The position numbers were made by a program, and so were the translations under genes. From JACKHO01 sp041398745 (GTDB lineage: Bacteria > Planctomycetota > Planctomycetia > Planctomycetales > Planctomycetaceae): 64,000 bases of DNA. Location: NCBI GenBank assembly GCA_041398745.1, contig JAWKUB010000003.1, positions 186,001 to 250,000 on the forward strand. Reading direction: 5' to 3'. This document shows positions 9,091 to 18,354 of this stretch, piece by piece. Numbering within the stretch: the first letter of the stretch is position 1; every line of letters begins with the position of its first letter. Below the pieces are notes generated by a model. The model was given only the letters and a program-made list of their open reading frames with translations. It was not told the DNA's origin and did not search any database.

Positions 9091-9436
9091 GAGCGTTCGC
9101 ATTTACCACAATCCCCGCTGTTCGAAGAGTCGACAGACGCTGCAACTCATTGAAGACGCGGGCATCCAGCCGGAAGTGATTTTGTATCTGGAGTCACCAC
9201 CATCAACCCGAGAACTCGACCGGCTGCTTAAGAAACTCGGGATGGATCCCAAAGAACTGATGCGCAAAGGTGAAGCGATTTACAAAGAACTGGGACTGGC
9301 CAAAAAGGAATTGACGAAGAAAGAGGCCATCCAACTACTGCACGAGCATCCCAAGCTCATCGAACGTCCCATTGTGGTGAAGGGTGATAAAGCTGTACTG
9401 GGACGTCCGCCGGAGAACGTGCTGGAGTTGTTGTAA
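9089..9436 (+). CDS. arsC: ArsC-family arsenate reductase (glutaredoxin type)
   Basis: A 115-residue thioredoxin-fold protein that would reduce arsenate to arsenite using glutathione/glutaredoxin. The catalytic Cys11 lies in HNPRCSKSR, and the three arginines known to bind arsenate in E. coli ArsC are matched at Arg59, Arg93 (ERPIVV) and Arg106 (LGRP), each one position earlier than in the reference. Length is normal for ArsC (about 115-140). No arsenite pump or ArsR regulator is next to it, so it is a lone gene; the related YffB/Spx-like reductases remain an alternative. Start ATG at 9089. Confidence 0.88.
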   Translation: MSVRIYHNPRCSKSRQTLQLIEDAGIQPEVILYLESPPSTRELDRLLKKLGMDPKELMRKGEAIYKELGLAKKELTKKEAIQLLHEHPKLIERPIVVKGDKAVLGRPPENVLELL

Positions 9437-9449
9437 GAACTCGGCTGTC

Positions 9450-12400
9450 TCAGTCTTTTGGTTCGCCCGATCTTTTGACAGCATCCACCGTCAACACCAC
9501 GCGGAAACCTACATGGCTGCGGTGGTACGCTTGGTGATGACGACCACGAAAAGCCGAGCGACAGCGTGAGGGACCTGAAATCCATAAGCCACCACGGACA
9601 ACCCGCTGAAAACTGCTCAAGAAGGGGTTCATCGGAGCAATGCTCGGGGCTTTAGCAAGACTTGCATAGAAGTCTGCACTCCAACTGTCTTGAGCCCACT
9701 CCCAGACGTTGCCATGGACATCGAACAACCCAAAAGGATTCGCACGCAGTTTACCCACTGCGTGGGTACGACCTCCTGCATTTTGAACGGTCCATCCCAC
9801 TTGGGCGATATCATTGTCATGGTCGCCACTCCAAAACTGCGTGGTCGTTCCCGCCCGACAGAAGTATTCCCACTCTGCCTCTGAGGGCAAGCGGTAGCCA
9901 GTGCCTGGCAATGGCGTCACGACGTAGTCCGACCGGAAGTAGAAGGGATCTAGCTGCTCCAATTGACTCAACTTAGCAGTGAACTCGACAGCGTCGTTCC
10001 AACTGACGGTCTCAACGGGAAAGTGTCCGGTATCCAGCCCCAAGACAGCATCTTTTCCGTCACCGGAAGATGAGAAGTGTGCAGGATTCGCTTTCATGAC
10101 TTCTTCATACTGGAACTGCGTCACCTCAGTGGTACCAACGAAAATTGGTTGTTTGATGATGACCTTGTGCTTGGGGGCCTCACTGAGTATCTGCTGACGC
10201 CACTCCTCGTCGTTGGCTTCGTACGTGACGTCAAGTGCGATTTCAATCTCTTCCGGCGTGCTCCCCATCATAAACTCACCCGGCGGGATGAGGCGGAACT
10301 TCATGCCGATGGAGTTCTCGTACTCGACCGGCACGCCGAGATACTTCGCCCACGCTTCCTGATGGGCTTTGGCTTCATCGGCGGTGAATGGGGCGATCGC
10401 TGGGGGTGGGGCATCGGCGGGCCACAGGGTGGACCAGTCGAACTGATTTTGAGCAACAGTTGTTGGGGGGCCAGTTCTCACCCATGTCGCACCGACGATT
10501 TTGCCATCGTGTCCGTTGCCGGAGGCGTCTTTGAGGACATCTCCCTGCCCTTCGTCGAAGTGGTACAGGGCGAGGGTGTGTTCGTCTGTCTCGAAACGTT
10601 CTGCGGGCACGAAGTCTCCTGAGTATCGGGCGGTATTTGAAATTCGAACTTCACGGATCATCCCTGCGAAGGGATTGACCAGCTCATCGCCAATTTGCTC
10701 AATGCCAAGTAATGCGAGGTGACGGAATTGATCGCTGATGCTGAGTGGCTCCGTGATATCAAGGGTGTGGATGAGTTCGCCGTCCAGGAAGAGCTGCAAT
10801 TGCTTACCAGCGGCATTGCCCTGCCACACGCTCGCCAAATGTACAAAGACGTCGGTCTTTACTGGACGCTTCAACTGGCGGCTACGCACAGTAGCTAACG
10901 ACTGACTCTGCAGGGGATCGGCCCAAATCAGGTGCTGCCACTTACCCTCTCCTTTTTCCCTCACCCCCAATTGATGAGGCGGCAGCGAGATGATGGCCTG
11001 GTGTGCTTCCTGGTCGGCGTTCCGATCTGCCCACACCCACGCTTCCAGCGTCAACGGTTGGTCGAAATCAACCGCGATATTCTCCCCGAGGTCGACATAA
11101 TCGTCGACGCCGTCGAACTGCAGAGCGACGTCGGACGCTTGTCGATCACGGGGTGGGCTATGTGGACCGTCCCGACGTACCCACTTCGCACCGACGATTT
11201 TGCCATCGTGGCCGTTGCCGCTTAGGTCGCGAAGTGTGTCGCCGCTGCCTTTGGTGAAGTCGAACTCGGCAATTGTGTCGCCCGCATCCTGAGTAAGCTT
11301 CAGGTGGTGAACCTTGCCATGCAGTGCCATGCTTTTCTGATCGGGATGAGTTGAAGGTGTGGCGAGGAAACTTCGTTTCATGTCGCTGACCAGACGGAAG
11401 ATTTCCGGCTGGGCATCAAAATTCCATTCACCGTCCCGGTGCAGCCCGTACCTCAGTTGCGACGTCGGCACAGGGCGACCATCAACTGAAAAGTTCGCGA
11501 CACCATCCCGAAAGTCGACCACTAAAGAGAAACGCCGACCGGCTTCCACGGCATTGCGGATGTGCCAGGTGTGGTGGACTCCCGGATCTGACAAGAATCG
11601 AACGATAAGTACGTCCCCGACATTTGGGTCGGCAGCAGCACTGACGTCAACTGCCCCGCCCCAATTGAAAATTGGAATTCCACTTACTGCGGCTGCTTGA
11701 ATGGAGTCCACCGTTGCTGCTAATTCAATCCGTACCGGCCGATCTAACGGAACCGGCAATTCGGACCATTCGACGCAGTCGTCCATTCCGTCGAACTGCA
11801 GGGCGAATTGAGACGGCGGTGAGAGGTTAGGAGTAGCATCTACTCGTACCCACTTCGCACCGACGATTTTGCCATCGTGGCCGTTGCCGCTTAGGTCGCG
11901 AAGTGTGTCGCCGGTGTCGTGCGAAAAGTCGAATTTGGCAATGTCGGCGTTTGCACCCTCCGACAGTCTTAACGAGTGGATTTTGCCGCAATACGCCGCC
12001 CCCTGAAGTGCCTTGGGCGATGATGTGGGAACTCCCAAGAAGCAGAAACTGTCTGTCGCGACAGGCTGAACCACCAGCGGAGCACTGCTGCCCAAGTCTT
12101 GCTCATTCCGGAACTGCTTATAGACGTATGATAACTCAGGAATGGTTTCCCCGTTCCAGGTCAATTCGACAACGCCATTTCGTCCCTCCACAACAAAGTC
12201 GAACCGAGTTCCCTGAATGAGCTTGTCAACAATGCTCCAAGCGTGAATCGAGCCGTCATCGGCTAGTAGTTGCAAATACAGAATTGGCCCGTAGTGATCA
12301 TCATGCCGGCAGCTGATGAAAACGGCTCTCCCCCAATTCAGGAGATACAACGCATTGTCGTCGTCAGGGATCTCTTCAACGGTCGCTGAGAATTCGACCT

Positions 12401-15400
12401 TAAATGGCTGTCGATTGGGAAATGGCAAATCCGCCCATTCGACGTAGTCATCGACGCCGTCAAACTGCAGGGCGAATTCGGACGCACGTGGATCGACAGC
12501 GGGGCCAGGGGGGGCGTCCCGACGTAACCATTTCGCACCGATGATTGTGCCATGTCGATTGTGTCCAGACGAATCGATGAGCGACTCCCCGGAACCGTCA
12601 TCGCAGTGATAAAGGCCAATGGTGTCGGCGTCGGTGGTCAAGCGTTGCTGCGGTACGAAATTGTCCGTGTAGCGGGCCGTCGTTGAAATTCGTACCTCGC
12701 GAATTGTTCCGGCAAAGGTGTTACTAAATCCCCGCGGAGTTCGCATTCCACAGAGTGAGAACGGCGACTGGTCTAAGTCCGACATGCTGGTGGGATCGAG
12801 GGGAGGGACTTCAGCCCGACCAAGGCGTTGTGGGACACCGTCCACAAACAACTGCATTGCTTGACCGTCCCAGACCATGGCAATGTGGTGCTCTTCGTTT
12901 TCGAGAATCGGCGAGTCGGAATAGATCTGCTGCGCCTCCACCCAGTCCGAAAGGTGTTTGCCGGGAATTAATGTCACTGCACCAATGCGGAAGAACCCCA
13001 GCACGCCCGGCGCCAAATGGGGCGGGAGCGTCTTAGTCGCTGTGACTTCGTCTCGCTGGCGATGCGCCGTCACAAATGCTTCGTAAGTGAACGGCCGATC
13101 GGAAACGTATCGCCCCACCATTCCGAGTCGGATGGGGAGTTCGACATAGTCGTCGACGCCGTCGAACTGCAGCGCGAAGGTTTGAGCCGCTGATGCACGT
13201 GTATCAGGAACTAACTCTGTAAGCGTAATCTTGCGGAACCTGATGACCGTTTGAGCACCGGAATGTTGCAGGGCAATGTGGCCGCGCTGGTAGGTCCAGG
13301 CGGGATCGATGTATTCGGCGACTTGAACTCCGTTCACGTAGGTCTTAACGCAGTTGTGAGCGACACGGACTTTCAGCGTGAAGTATTCATTGGGTGGGAC
13401 CGAAATACTTGAAGATTGCTTCAGACTCCAACCGGTGTTGGCGCCACTCTGGGCAATGGCACCAGTCGCCCAACCTGCGGTGAGAACTTTGCCCGCCTGA
13501 ATTTGAGCTTCGTAGCCCGGCAATCCGTTAGGGCCGACTTTCTCGAACGGCGAGCGGACAATGAGACCGCTGTCGCCGCCGTCGCTGATGCTGACTTCGC
13601 AGTTCAGTTCAAAATCGCCGTAATCATTGCGTTCCGAGAACAGATAACTCGGCTTGCCATCGCTGATAAGTTCCCCGTTTTCGACTCGCCAGTTGCCAGT
13701 GGCGTCGGGATGCATTTTCCAGCCGGTGAGGTCTTTGCCGTTGAAGAGTTCGACGGGAGAGGATTCGGTCAGGTTACGCTGCAGGGACTCTTTGACTGCA
13801 TCAACCGGCAACACCACACGAAAACCGAAGTCGGGGCTACGGGACGTCTGAAAATTGGCGTAGCGATACGACGAACGACAGGCGAACGGACTGGAGTGCC
13901 AACTGCCGCCGCGGACCACCCGCCGGGAGCCGGCAGAAAATGGGCTGGATGGGTTAATTGCAGCATTCTCCTCGAACTTCCCATAGAACGCCGAATCCCA
14001 GCTGTCCTGCCCCCATTCCCACACGTTGCCGTGCACGTCCCACAGTCCAAACGGGTTCGCTTTCAATTCGCCCGCGGCGTGCGTGCGGCCGCCGGAGTTG
14101 CTCCCAAACCAGACGGTGGAAACCAGATCCTGGTCCGCATCGCCGCTCCAGAACCGTGTCGTGGTCCCGGACCGGCAGGCGGACTCCCATTCTGCTTCCG
14201 TCGGCAGGCGGTAACCGGTCCCGTCCAGCGGCGTGATGGTCTCACCGGACCGGAAGTAGAACGGTTTCAATTCCTCCTGCTGGCTCAGTTTCGCGCAGAA
14301 CTCGGCCGCGTCGTTCCAGCTCACCATCTCGACCGGATGGTTGCCCGTCTCCAGATCGGCGACTGCTTCCTTCCCTTCACCCGTGGCCGAGAAGTGCGAC
14401 GGGTTGGTTCTCAACACCTGCTCGTACTGCGTCTGCGTCACTTCAGTGACGCCGACATAGACCGGCTGCGTGAGCACCACTTTATGTTGTGGGCCTTCAC
14501 TTTGTATGTTTCGCCGCCAGTCCGGGGCTTCTTTCAGTGCCGCCTCGATTTCCTCCGGCGTACTCCCCATCATGAACTCGCCGGGCGGGATGAGGCGAAA
14601 CTTCATGCCAATGGAATTCGTGTATTCCACGGGAACGCCGAGGTAAGTGGCCCAGGCCACCTGGTACATTTTTGCTTCCTCGACCGTGAACGGGGCGATG
14701 GCCGGAGGTGGTGCGTCGATGGGCCAACCCTGCCAGCCGGGAAGTGCCGTGAACGACGAGGGAATTGGAGCATTTTCCGGCGTATTGTCAGTCAGCGCAT
14801 TGTTGGCGGTCTGTGGATTGAAGAGGTTAATGGCGGCGACATAAATCAGTGCCATGAGAACCAGTGAAACGCCACCCAGCCACCACCATGTGCTGTTACT
14901 TCCGCCTGCTGGCTTTGACTTCTCAACCTTCGTGACGACGGTGTCCGCCTCCATATCGGACTTTTCGACTCCCGTGACGACGCCATCCTGCTGGTATTGC
15001 TTCAGACACTGGGCCAGAATGGCTGAGACTTCACCAGCACTCTGAAACCGCTTCTCCGGGTCTTTGGCATGCAGTTTCCCGATGATTTCGCAGAGCCAGT
15101 TTGGTGTTTCCGGAATGATTTCCCGAATGGGACGTGGTTCTTCGTCAACAACACGCTTGAGCACCGCGACGGTCGACGGCGCTCGAAAGGGTGGGCGACC
15201 GCTGACCATTTGGTAGAGCACGCTGCCGAGGCTGAACAGGTCAGCCCGAGTGTCGAGTTTCTGTCCCTGAGCCTGTTCCGGGGCCATGTACATGGGCGTC
15301 CCGGCAATGACTCCACTTTGCGTTACGCTGGCGTCATCGGCGGCGCGAGCCAGACCGAAATCGGTGATTTTGACATGGTCGTTGATGCTGGTGTCGAGCA

Positions 15401-16187
15401 GAATGTTGCCCGGCTTGATATCGCGGTGAATGAGCCCCTGGGCATGGGCGGCGGCGAGACCATCGGCAATTTGCTTACCAATGCGCAGTACTTCCGAAAC
15501 GTCAAGCGGCCCCTGTTCGTTCAACCGGTCCTGTAGCGTCTTACCGGGGATGTACTCCATAACGAGGTAGGGAATGGGTTCTTCTTCAACCGCATAAATG
15601 GCAACAACATTCTCGTGACGTACGGCTGCCGAAGAACGTGCCTCCCGCAGAAATCGCTTGCGTGCCGGTGATGTGGCCGCCATTTCGGGGGCCAGCACTT
15701 TGATGGCCACCACGCGGTGCAGTTTTTCATCGAAAGCTTTGAAGACAATTCCGAAGGCACCTTTGCCGAGAACTTCTTTCACTCCGTAATGCCCCAGACG
15801 ACCAATGGACTCCGGGTTATCTGAGCGGGACAAAAAGCTGAACGTCGAGTGTTCGGGCATGTGTGCCGAGTCCTCTATCATGGTTTCGGCGACTTCGTCA
15901 CGCGTCCTGTTGTCGTCTGAGTCATCGGCGCCGGTGGAACCCGAGTCATCTGGTATCGTTGCGTCCGAGTTCGCCTGGGAATCGGCAGAAATTTGTTCCA
16001 CAGCCGGTGTGTCGAGGAACTGGCTCTGACTTTCGTGAGAGGCCAACAGAGCCTGCACGCGAGAGAGCAATTCGGTGTCCCCAGCACAGGCACTTTCAAC
16101 GTGCGCCTGACGTGCATCGAGGTCATCGATTTCCAGTGCTGCAAGGAAAATGTCGCGTTCGGTCATGGACCTGGCCTTACCAGACAT
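9450..16187 (-). CDS. Giant membrane Ser/Thr protein kinase with two SUMF1, one DUF1080 and four LamG-like domains
   Basis: A 2245-residue protein. Residues 131-395 are a PknB-type kinase: GKGAFG loop at 141-146, Lys163 (AIKVL), HRDIKPGN at 254-261, DFG at 276-278, and APEQ near 302. A single transmembrane helix at about 434-455 puts the rest outside the cytoplasm. Then come a formylglycine-generating-enzyme-like (SUMF1) domain (about 520-795, GMKFRLIPPGEFMMGS, YRLPTEAEWE, VHGNVWEW, VVRGGSW), a DUF1080 domain (about 812-985, ELFNGKDLTGWKM), four LamG-type repeats beginning near 1004, 1237, 1459 and 1687 (each with ALQFDGxDDxVE/D), and a second SUMF1 domain (about 1916-2235). The second SUMF1 has RVVRGGLW in place of RVVRGGSW. 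The start may be Met8 (16166), which gives the MTERDIF start usual in these kinases. It follows an ECF sigma gene by 63 bases. Confidence 0.92.
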   Translation of the reverse strand: MSGKARSMTERDIFLAALEIDDLDARQAHVESACAGDTELLSRVQALLASHESQSQFLDTPAVEQISADSQANSDATIPDDSGSTGADDSDDNRTRDEVAETMIEDSAHMPEHSTFSFLSRSDNPESIGRLGHYGVKEVLGKGAFGIVFKAFDEKLHRVVAIKVLAPEMAATSPARKRFLREARSSAAVRHENVVAIYAVEEEPIPYLVMEYIPGKTLQDRLNEQGPLDVSEVLRIGKQIADGLAAAHAQGLIHRDIKPGNILLDTSINDHVKITDFGLARAADDASVTQSGVIAGTPMYMAPEQAQGQKLDTRADLFSLGSVLYQMVSGRPPFRAPSTVAVLKRVVDEEPRPIREIIPETPNWLCEIIGKLHAKDPEKRFQSAGEVSAILAQCLKQYQQDGVVTGVEKSDMEADTVVTKVEKSKPAGGSNSTWWWLGGVSLVLMALIYVAAINLFNPQTANNALTDNTPENAPIPSSFTALPGWQGWPIDAPPPAIAPFTVEEAKMYQVAWATYLGVPVEYTNSIGMKFRLIPPGEFMMGSTPEEIEAALKEAPDWRRNIQSEGPQHKVVLTQPVYVGVTEVTQTQYEQVLRTNPSHFSATGEGKEAVADLETGNHPVEMVSWNDAAEFCAKLSQQEELKPFYFRSGETITPLDGTGYRLPTEAEWESACRSGTTTRFWSGDADQDLVSTVWFGSNSGGRTHAAGELKANPFGLWDVHGNVWEWGQDSWDSAFYGKFEENAAINPSSPFSAGSRRVVRGGSWHSSPFACRSSYRYANFQTSRSPDFGFRVVLPVDAVKESLQRNLTESSPVELFNGKDLTGWKMHPDATGNWRVENGELISDGKPSYLFSERNDYGDFELNCEVSISDGGDSGLIVRSPFEKVGPNGLPGYEAQIQAGKVLTAGWATGAIAQSGANTGWSLKQSSSISVPPNEYFTLKVRVAHNCVKTYVNGVQVAEYIDPAWTYQRGHIALQHSGAQTVIRFRKITLTELVPDTRASAAQTFALQFDGVDDYVELPIRLGMVGRYVSDRPFTYEAFVTAHRQRDEVTATKTLPPHLAPGVLGFFRIGAVTLIPGKHLSDWVEAQQIYSDSPILENEEHHIAMVWDGQAMQLFVDGVPQRLGRAEVPPLDPTSMSDLDQSPFSLCGMRTPRGFSNTFAGTIREVRISTTARYTDNFVPQQRLTTDADTIGLYHCDDGSGESLIDSSGHNRHGTIIGAKWLRRDAPPGPAVDPRASEFALQFDGVDDYVEWADLPFPNRQPFKVEFSATVEEIPDDDNALYLLNWGRAVFISCRHDDHYGPILYLQLLADDGSIHAWSIVDKLIQGTRFDFVVEGRNGVVELTWNGETIPELSYVYKQFRNEQDLGSSAPLVVQPVATDSFCFLGVPTSSPKALQGAAYCGKIHSLRLSEGANADIAKFDFSHDTGDTLRDLSGNGHDGKIVGAKWVRVDATPNLSPPSQFALQFDGMDDCVEWSELPVPLDRPVRIELAATVDSIQAAAVSGIPIFNWGGAVDVSAAADPNVGDVLIVRFLSDPGVHHTWHIRNAVEAGRRFSLVVDFRDGVANFSVDGRPVPTSQLRYGLHRDGEWNFDAQPEIFRLVSDMKRSFLATPSTHPDQKSMALHGKVHHLKLTQDAGDTIAEFDFTKGSGDTLRDLSGNGHDGKIVGAKWVRRDGPHSPPRDRQASDVALQFDGVDDYVDLGENIAVDFDQPLTLEAWVWADRNADQEAHQAIISLPPHQLGVREKGEGKWQHLIWADPLQSQSLATVRSRQLKRPVKTDVFVHLASVWQGNAAGKQLQLFLDGELIHTLDITEPLSISDQFRHLALLGIEQIGDELVNPFAGMIREVRISNTARYSGDFVPAERFETDEHTLALYHFDEGQGDVLKDASGNGHDGKIVGATWVRTGPPTTVAQNQFDWSTLWPADAPPPAIAPFTADEAKAHQEAWAKYLGVPVEYENSIGMKFRLIPPGEFMMGSTPEEIEIALDVTYEANDEEWRQQILSEAPKHKVIIKQPIFVGTTEVTQFQYEEVMKANPAHFSSSGDGKDAVLGLDTGHFPVETVSWNDAVEFTAKLSQLEQLDPFYFRSDYVVTPLPGTGYRLPSEAEWEYFCRAGTTTQFWSGDHDNDIAQVGWTVQNAGGRTHAVGKLRANPFGLFDVHGNVWEWAQDSWSADFYASLAKAPSIAPMNPFLSSFQRVVRGGLWISGPSRCRSAFRGRHHQAYHRSHVGFRVVLTVDAVKRSGEPKD
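11176..11244. repeat. 69-bp exact direct repeat inside the kinase gene, copy 1
   Basis: Identical to 11845-11913. It encodes the junction segment DTLRDLSGNGHDGKIVGAKW that closes each LamG unit. The identity at DNA level exceeds that of the surrounding repeats. Confidence 0.9.
11845..11913. repeat. 69-bp exact direct repeat inside the kinase gene, copy 2
   Basis: Identical to 11176-11244, at the end of the previous LamG unit; related but diverged copies occur near 10490-10545 and 12520-12600. Confidence 0.9.
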
Positions 16188-16250
16188 GTAGTGGAATAAC
16201 GTGTTCTCTCTTCAATGCGCCGTTTGCCACGCAATCACGCCAAATTCTTT

Positions 16251-16838
16251 TCATGATTTTTGCAAATCACCGTCACCCCCGCGAACCTCACGGTGCAACC
16301 AAGCCCGGGCAAAGGCCCAAATTCGATCCGCGGTCCGGGGGGAAATGTTCATGAGTTCTGCGGCATCTGGAATCGTAAGTCCCGCGAAATACCGTAATTG
16401 CACCAGTTGAGCCCCTTGGGGATCTTCTTCGCTCAGTCGGCTGAGTGCTTCGTCGAGTACGATGAGGTCTTCGTACGTATCATCCGCAGCAATTGGGATG
16501 TCATCCAACTCCACTCGCTGGTGTTCGCCACCATGTTTGAGGCGTTTTTTCCGACGCGCGTTCTCGACCAGAATACGGCGCATGGCCTCCGCTGCTGCTG
16601 AGAAGAAGTGGCCCCTGCCGTCAAACTTCTGCGCCTCTTCACCCTTCACCAGACGCAGGTAGGCTTCATGGACCAGTGCCGTGGCCTGCAATGTTTGGCC
16701 AGGATTCTCCGACGCCATTCGGACCGCTGCCAGCTTGCGTAACTCTTCGTAGACCAGCGGCAGCAATTGCTTCGCCGCAGAGGGATCGCCCGCTTCGATT
16801 TTCTTCAGAATCTGCGTGACGTCGTGCGGTTGGTCCAT
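16251..16838 (-). CDS. ECF-type RNA polymerase sigma factor
   Basis: A 195-residue sigma factor of the planctomycete ECF group (Sigma70_ECF). Region 2 includes LPLVYEELRKLAAVRM and QATALVHEAYLRLV (residues about 27-65), then GRGHFFSAAAEAMRRILVE. Region 4 is LSEEDPQGAQLVQLRYFAGL followed by the helix-turn-helix IPDAAELMNISPRTADRIWA (about 130-175). I place the start at the ATG at 16838 (MDQPHDVTQILKKI), the usual start for the group; the frame is open 54 codons further upstream but that part looks non-coding. It lies 63 bases before the giant kinase, an arrangement common in planctomycetes and likely one operon. No anti-sigma factor is visible, so the kinase may control it. Confidence 0.92.
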   Translation of the reverse strand: MDQPHDVTQILKKIEAGDPSAAKQLLPLVYEELRKLAAVRMASENPGQTLQATALVHEAYLRLVKGEEAQKFDGRGHFFSAAAEAMRRILVENARRKKRLKHGGEHQRVELDDIPIAADDTYEDLIVLDEALSRLSEEDPQGAQLVQLRYFAGLTIPDAAELMNISPRTADRIWAFARAWLHREVRGGDGDLQKS

Positions 16839-17058
16839 ATTCCCAAAGGTCGATTTCGAGACTTGATGAATGCAGCAATGACAGACGAATGAATTGCGAA
16901 TTCTGAGTTGACGACCGCCAACATAGCGAAACGCTGGCATTGGCGGGAAGTGGTGAACGGAATGTCTTTTCAATTCTCTATGCGGGACTCTTGCAATCAA
17001 GATGTGCAGTGCTGAACAATCATGGCGTCACTTATACCTTAATCGGAGTTGCTCACCG
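16839..17058. promoter_or_regulatory. Divergent intergenic region between sigma factor and PQQ-propeller gene
   Basis: These 220 bases separate two genes that start away from each other, so promoters for both must lie here. I cannot point to convincing -35/-10 boxes. Confidence 0.4.
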
Positions 17059-18333
17059 ATGATTCGCTCGCTGTCAACGTTTGCTTTGGTCCTGACCTTC
17101 CTGATCGGAATTGCTACTGCCGACGCGGATGACTGGCTCAGGTTTCGGGGACCGAATGGTCAGGGGCAGGTCGAAGGCAAGTTTCCCCTCGAGTGGGGTG
17201 CGGACAAAAACATCAAGTGGCGCTCGCCGCTTCCCGCACCAGGCAACAGCAGCCCCATTGTCGTGAAAGGAAAGGTCTTCGTCACTCAGGGAACAGAGCA
17301 GGGCAAGCAGCGGCACCTCCTTTGCTTTGATCGAACCAATGGCAAAGAGCTGTGGCGACGCACCGTGGCTTTCGACAAGGTCGAGGACACGCACAAAACA
17401 AATCCTTATTGTTCAGCAAGTCCCGCCAGCGATGGCGATCGCGTGGTGTGCTGGCACGGATCGGCGGGAACATTCTGCTACGACCTGAATGGCGAACTGC
17501 AGTGGTCGCGCGACTTGGGGACGTTTCATCACATTTGGGGGGAAGCTTCGTCACCGATTATTCACGGCGACCGCGTCTATCAGATTTGCGGTCCAGGCGA
17601 ACGGACGTTTGTCATTGCACTCGACAAGAAAACGGGAGAAACCGTTTGGGAAAGTCCCATCGAGCCAGATGGGAGCGCGAGTGACAAAGGACGCTATGTT
17701 GGCACCTGGGCCACGCCGCTCGTCATCACTCAGGACGGAAAAGAGCAACTACTTTGCGCACTGCACAAACGGGTTGTTGCCTACGATGTTGAAAGCGGTA
17801 AAGAAGTTTGGAGCACCGCTGGCATTAGCAGCGGCCGCGGTGATTTGGTTTACACTTCGCCCCTGGTGACCGACAAAGTTGGCGTCGTGTTCGGCGGTTA
17901 CGGCGGGCCGATGTTCGCATTTCGTCTCGGTGGAGCGGGTGACGTCACCGAGGCCAACCGCATGTGGCACATCGAGAAGGAATGGCATCCTCAACGAATT
18001 GGCAGCGGCGTTATTCTCGGTGACAAAGTTTATATGGCAAACGCTGACAATCCTGGTTCGATTCAATGTTTCAACATCGCGACCGGAGAAGTCGTCTGGG
18101 AAGTTCGCCGCACGTCCTCTGGCCCGCACTGGGGAGCCATTGTTCATAACGATGGCAAACTCTACGTGCAGGGACAGAATGGCAAAGTGCACGTGTTTGC
18201 GGCCGATCCCGAAAAGTTTGAATTACTGGCCGACAACGACCTCGGAGAAACGAGCAATTCGACACCGGCATTCTCAGATGGGGAACTCTTCATTCGAACG
18301 CACGAAGCGTTGTACTGCGTGAGCGAGAAATAG
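17059..18333 (+). CDS. Secreted PQQ-like beta-propeller (BamB-like) protein
   Basis: A 424-residue protein with a signal peptide (MIRSLSTFALVLTFLIGIATADA). The mature start DDWLRFRGPNGQGQ is a planctomycete PQQ-propeller hallmark. Repeated blades have the pattern xxGKELW/GEVVWE: CFDRTNGKELWRR, ALDKKTGETVWES, AYDVESGKEVWST, CFNIATGEVVWEV. Such proteins are periplasmic scaffolds or, with bound PQQ, dehydrogenases; no quinoprotein catalytic residues can be assigned. The ATG at 17059 is chosen over an upstream in-frame start because it begins the signal peptide. A second member lies at 26658-27899. Confidence 0.87.
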   Translation: MIRSLSTFALVLTFLIGIATADADDWLRFRGPNGQGQVEGKFPLEWGADKNIKWRSPLPAPGNSSPIVVKGKVFVTQGTEQGKQRHLLCFDRTNGKELWRRTVAFDKVEDTHKTNPYCSASPASDGDRVVCWHGSAGTFCYDLNGELQWSRDLGTFHHIWGEASSPIIHGDRVYQICGPGERTFVIALDKKTGETVWESPIEPDGSASDKGRYVGTWATPLVITQDGKEQLLCALHKRVVAYDVESGKEVWSTAGISSGRGDLVYTSPLVTDKVGVVFGGYGGPMFAFRLGGAGDVTEANRMWHIEKEWHPQRIGSGVILGDKVYMANADNPGSIQCFNIATGEVVWEVRRTSSGPHWGAIVHNDGKLYVQGQNGKVHVFAADPEKFELLADNDLGETSNSTPAFSDGELFIRTHEALYCVSEK

Positions 18334-18354
18334 AGTTCTTTTGGGAAAATGCCG

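Noticed and set aside
11100..12620. CRISPR-like array from repeated segments
   Set aside because: The repeats are coding LamG junctions about 670 bases apart in one frame, not short spaced repeats.
13416..14867. Long plus-strand open frame of 483 codons
   Set aside because: It is antisense to the SUMF1/DUF1080 part of the kinase, whose motifs are unmistakable; the plus-strand product has no family features.
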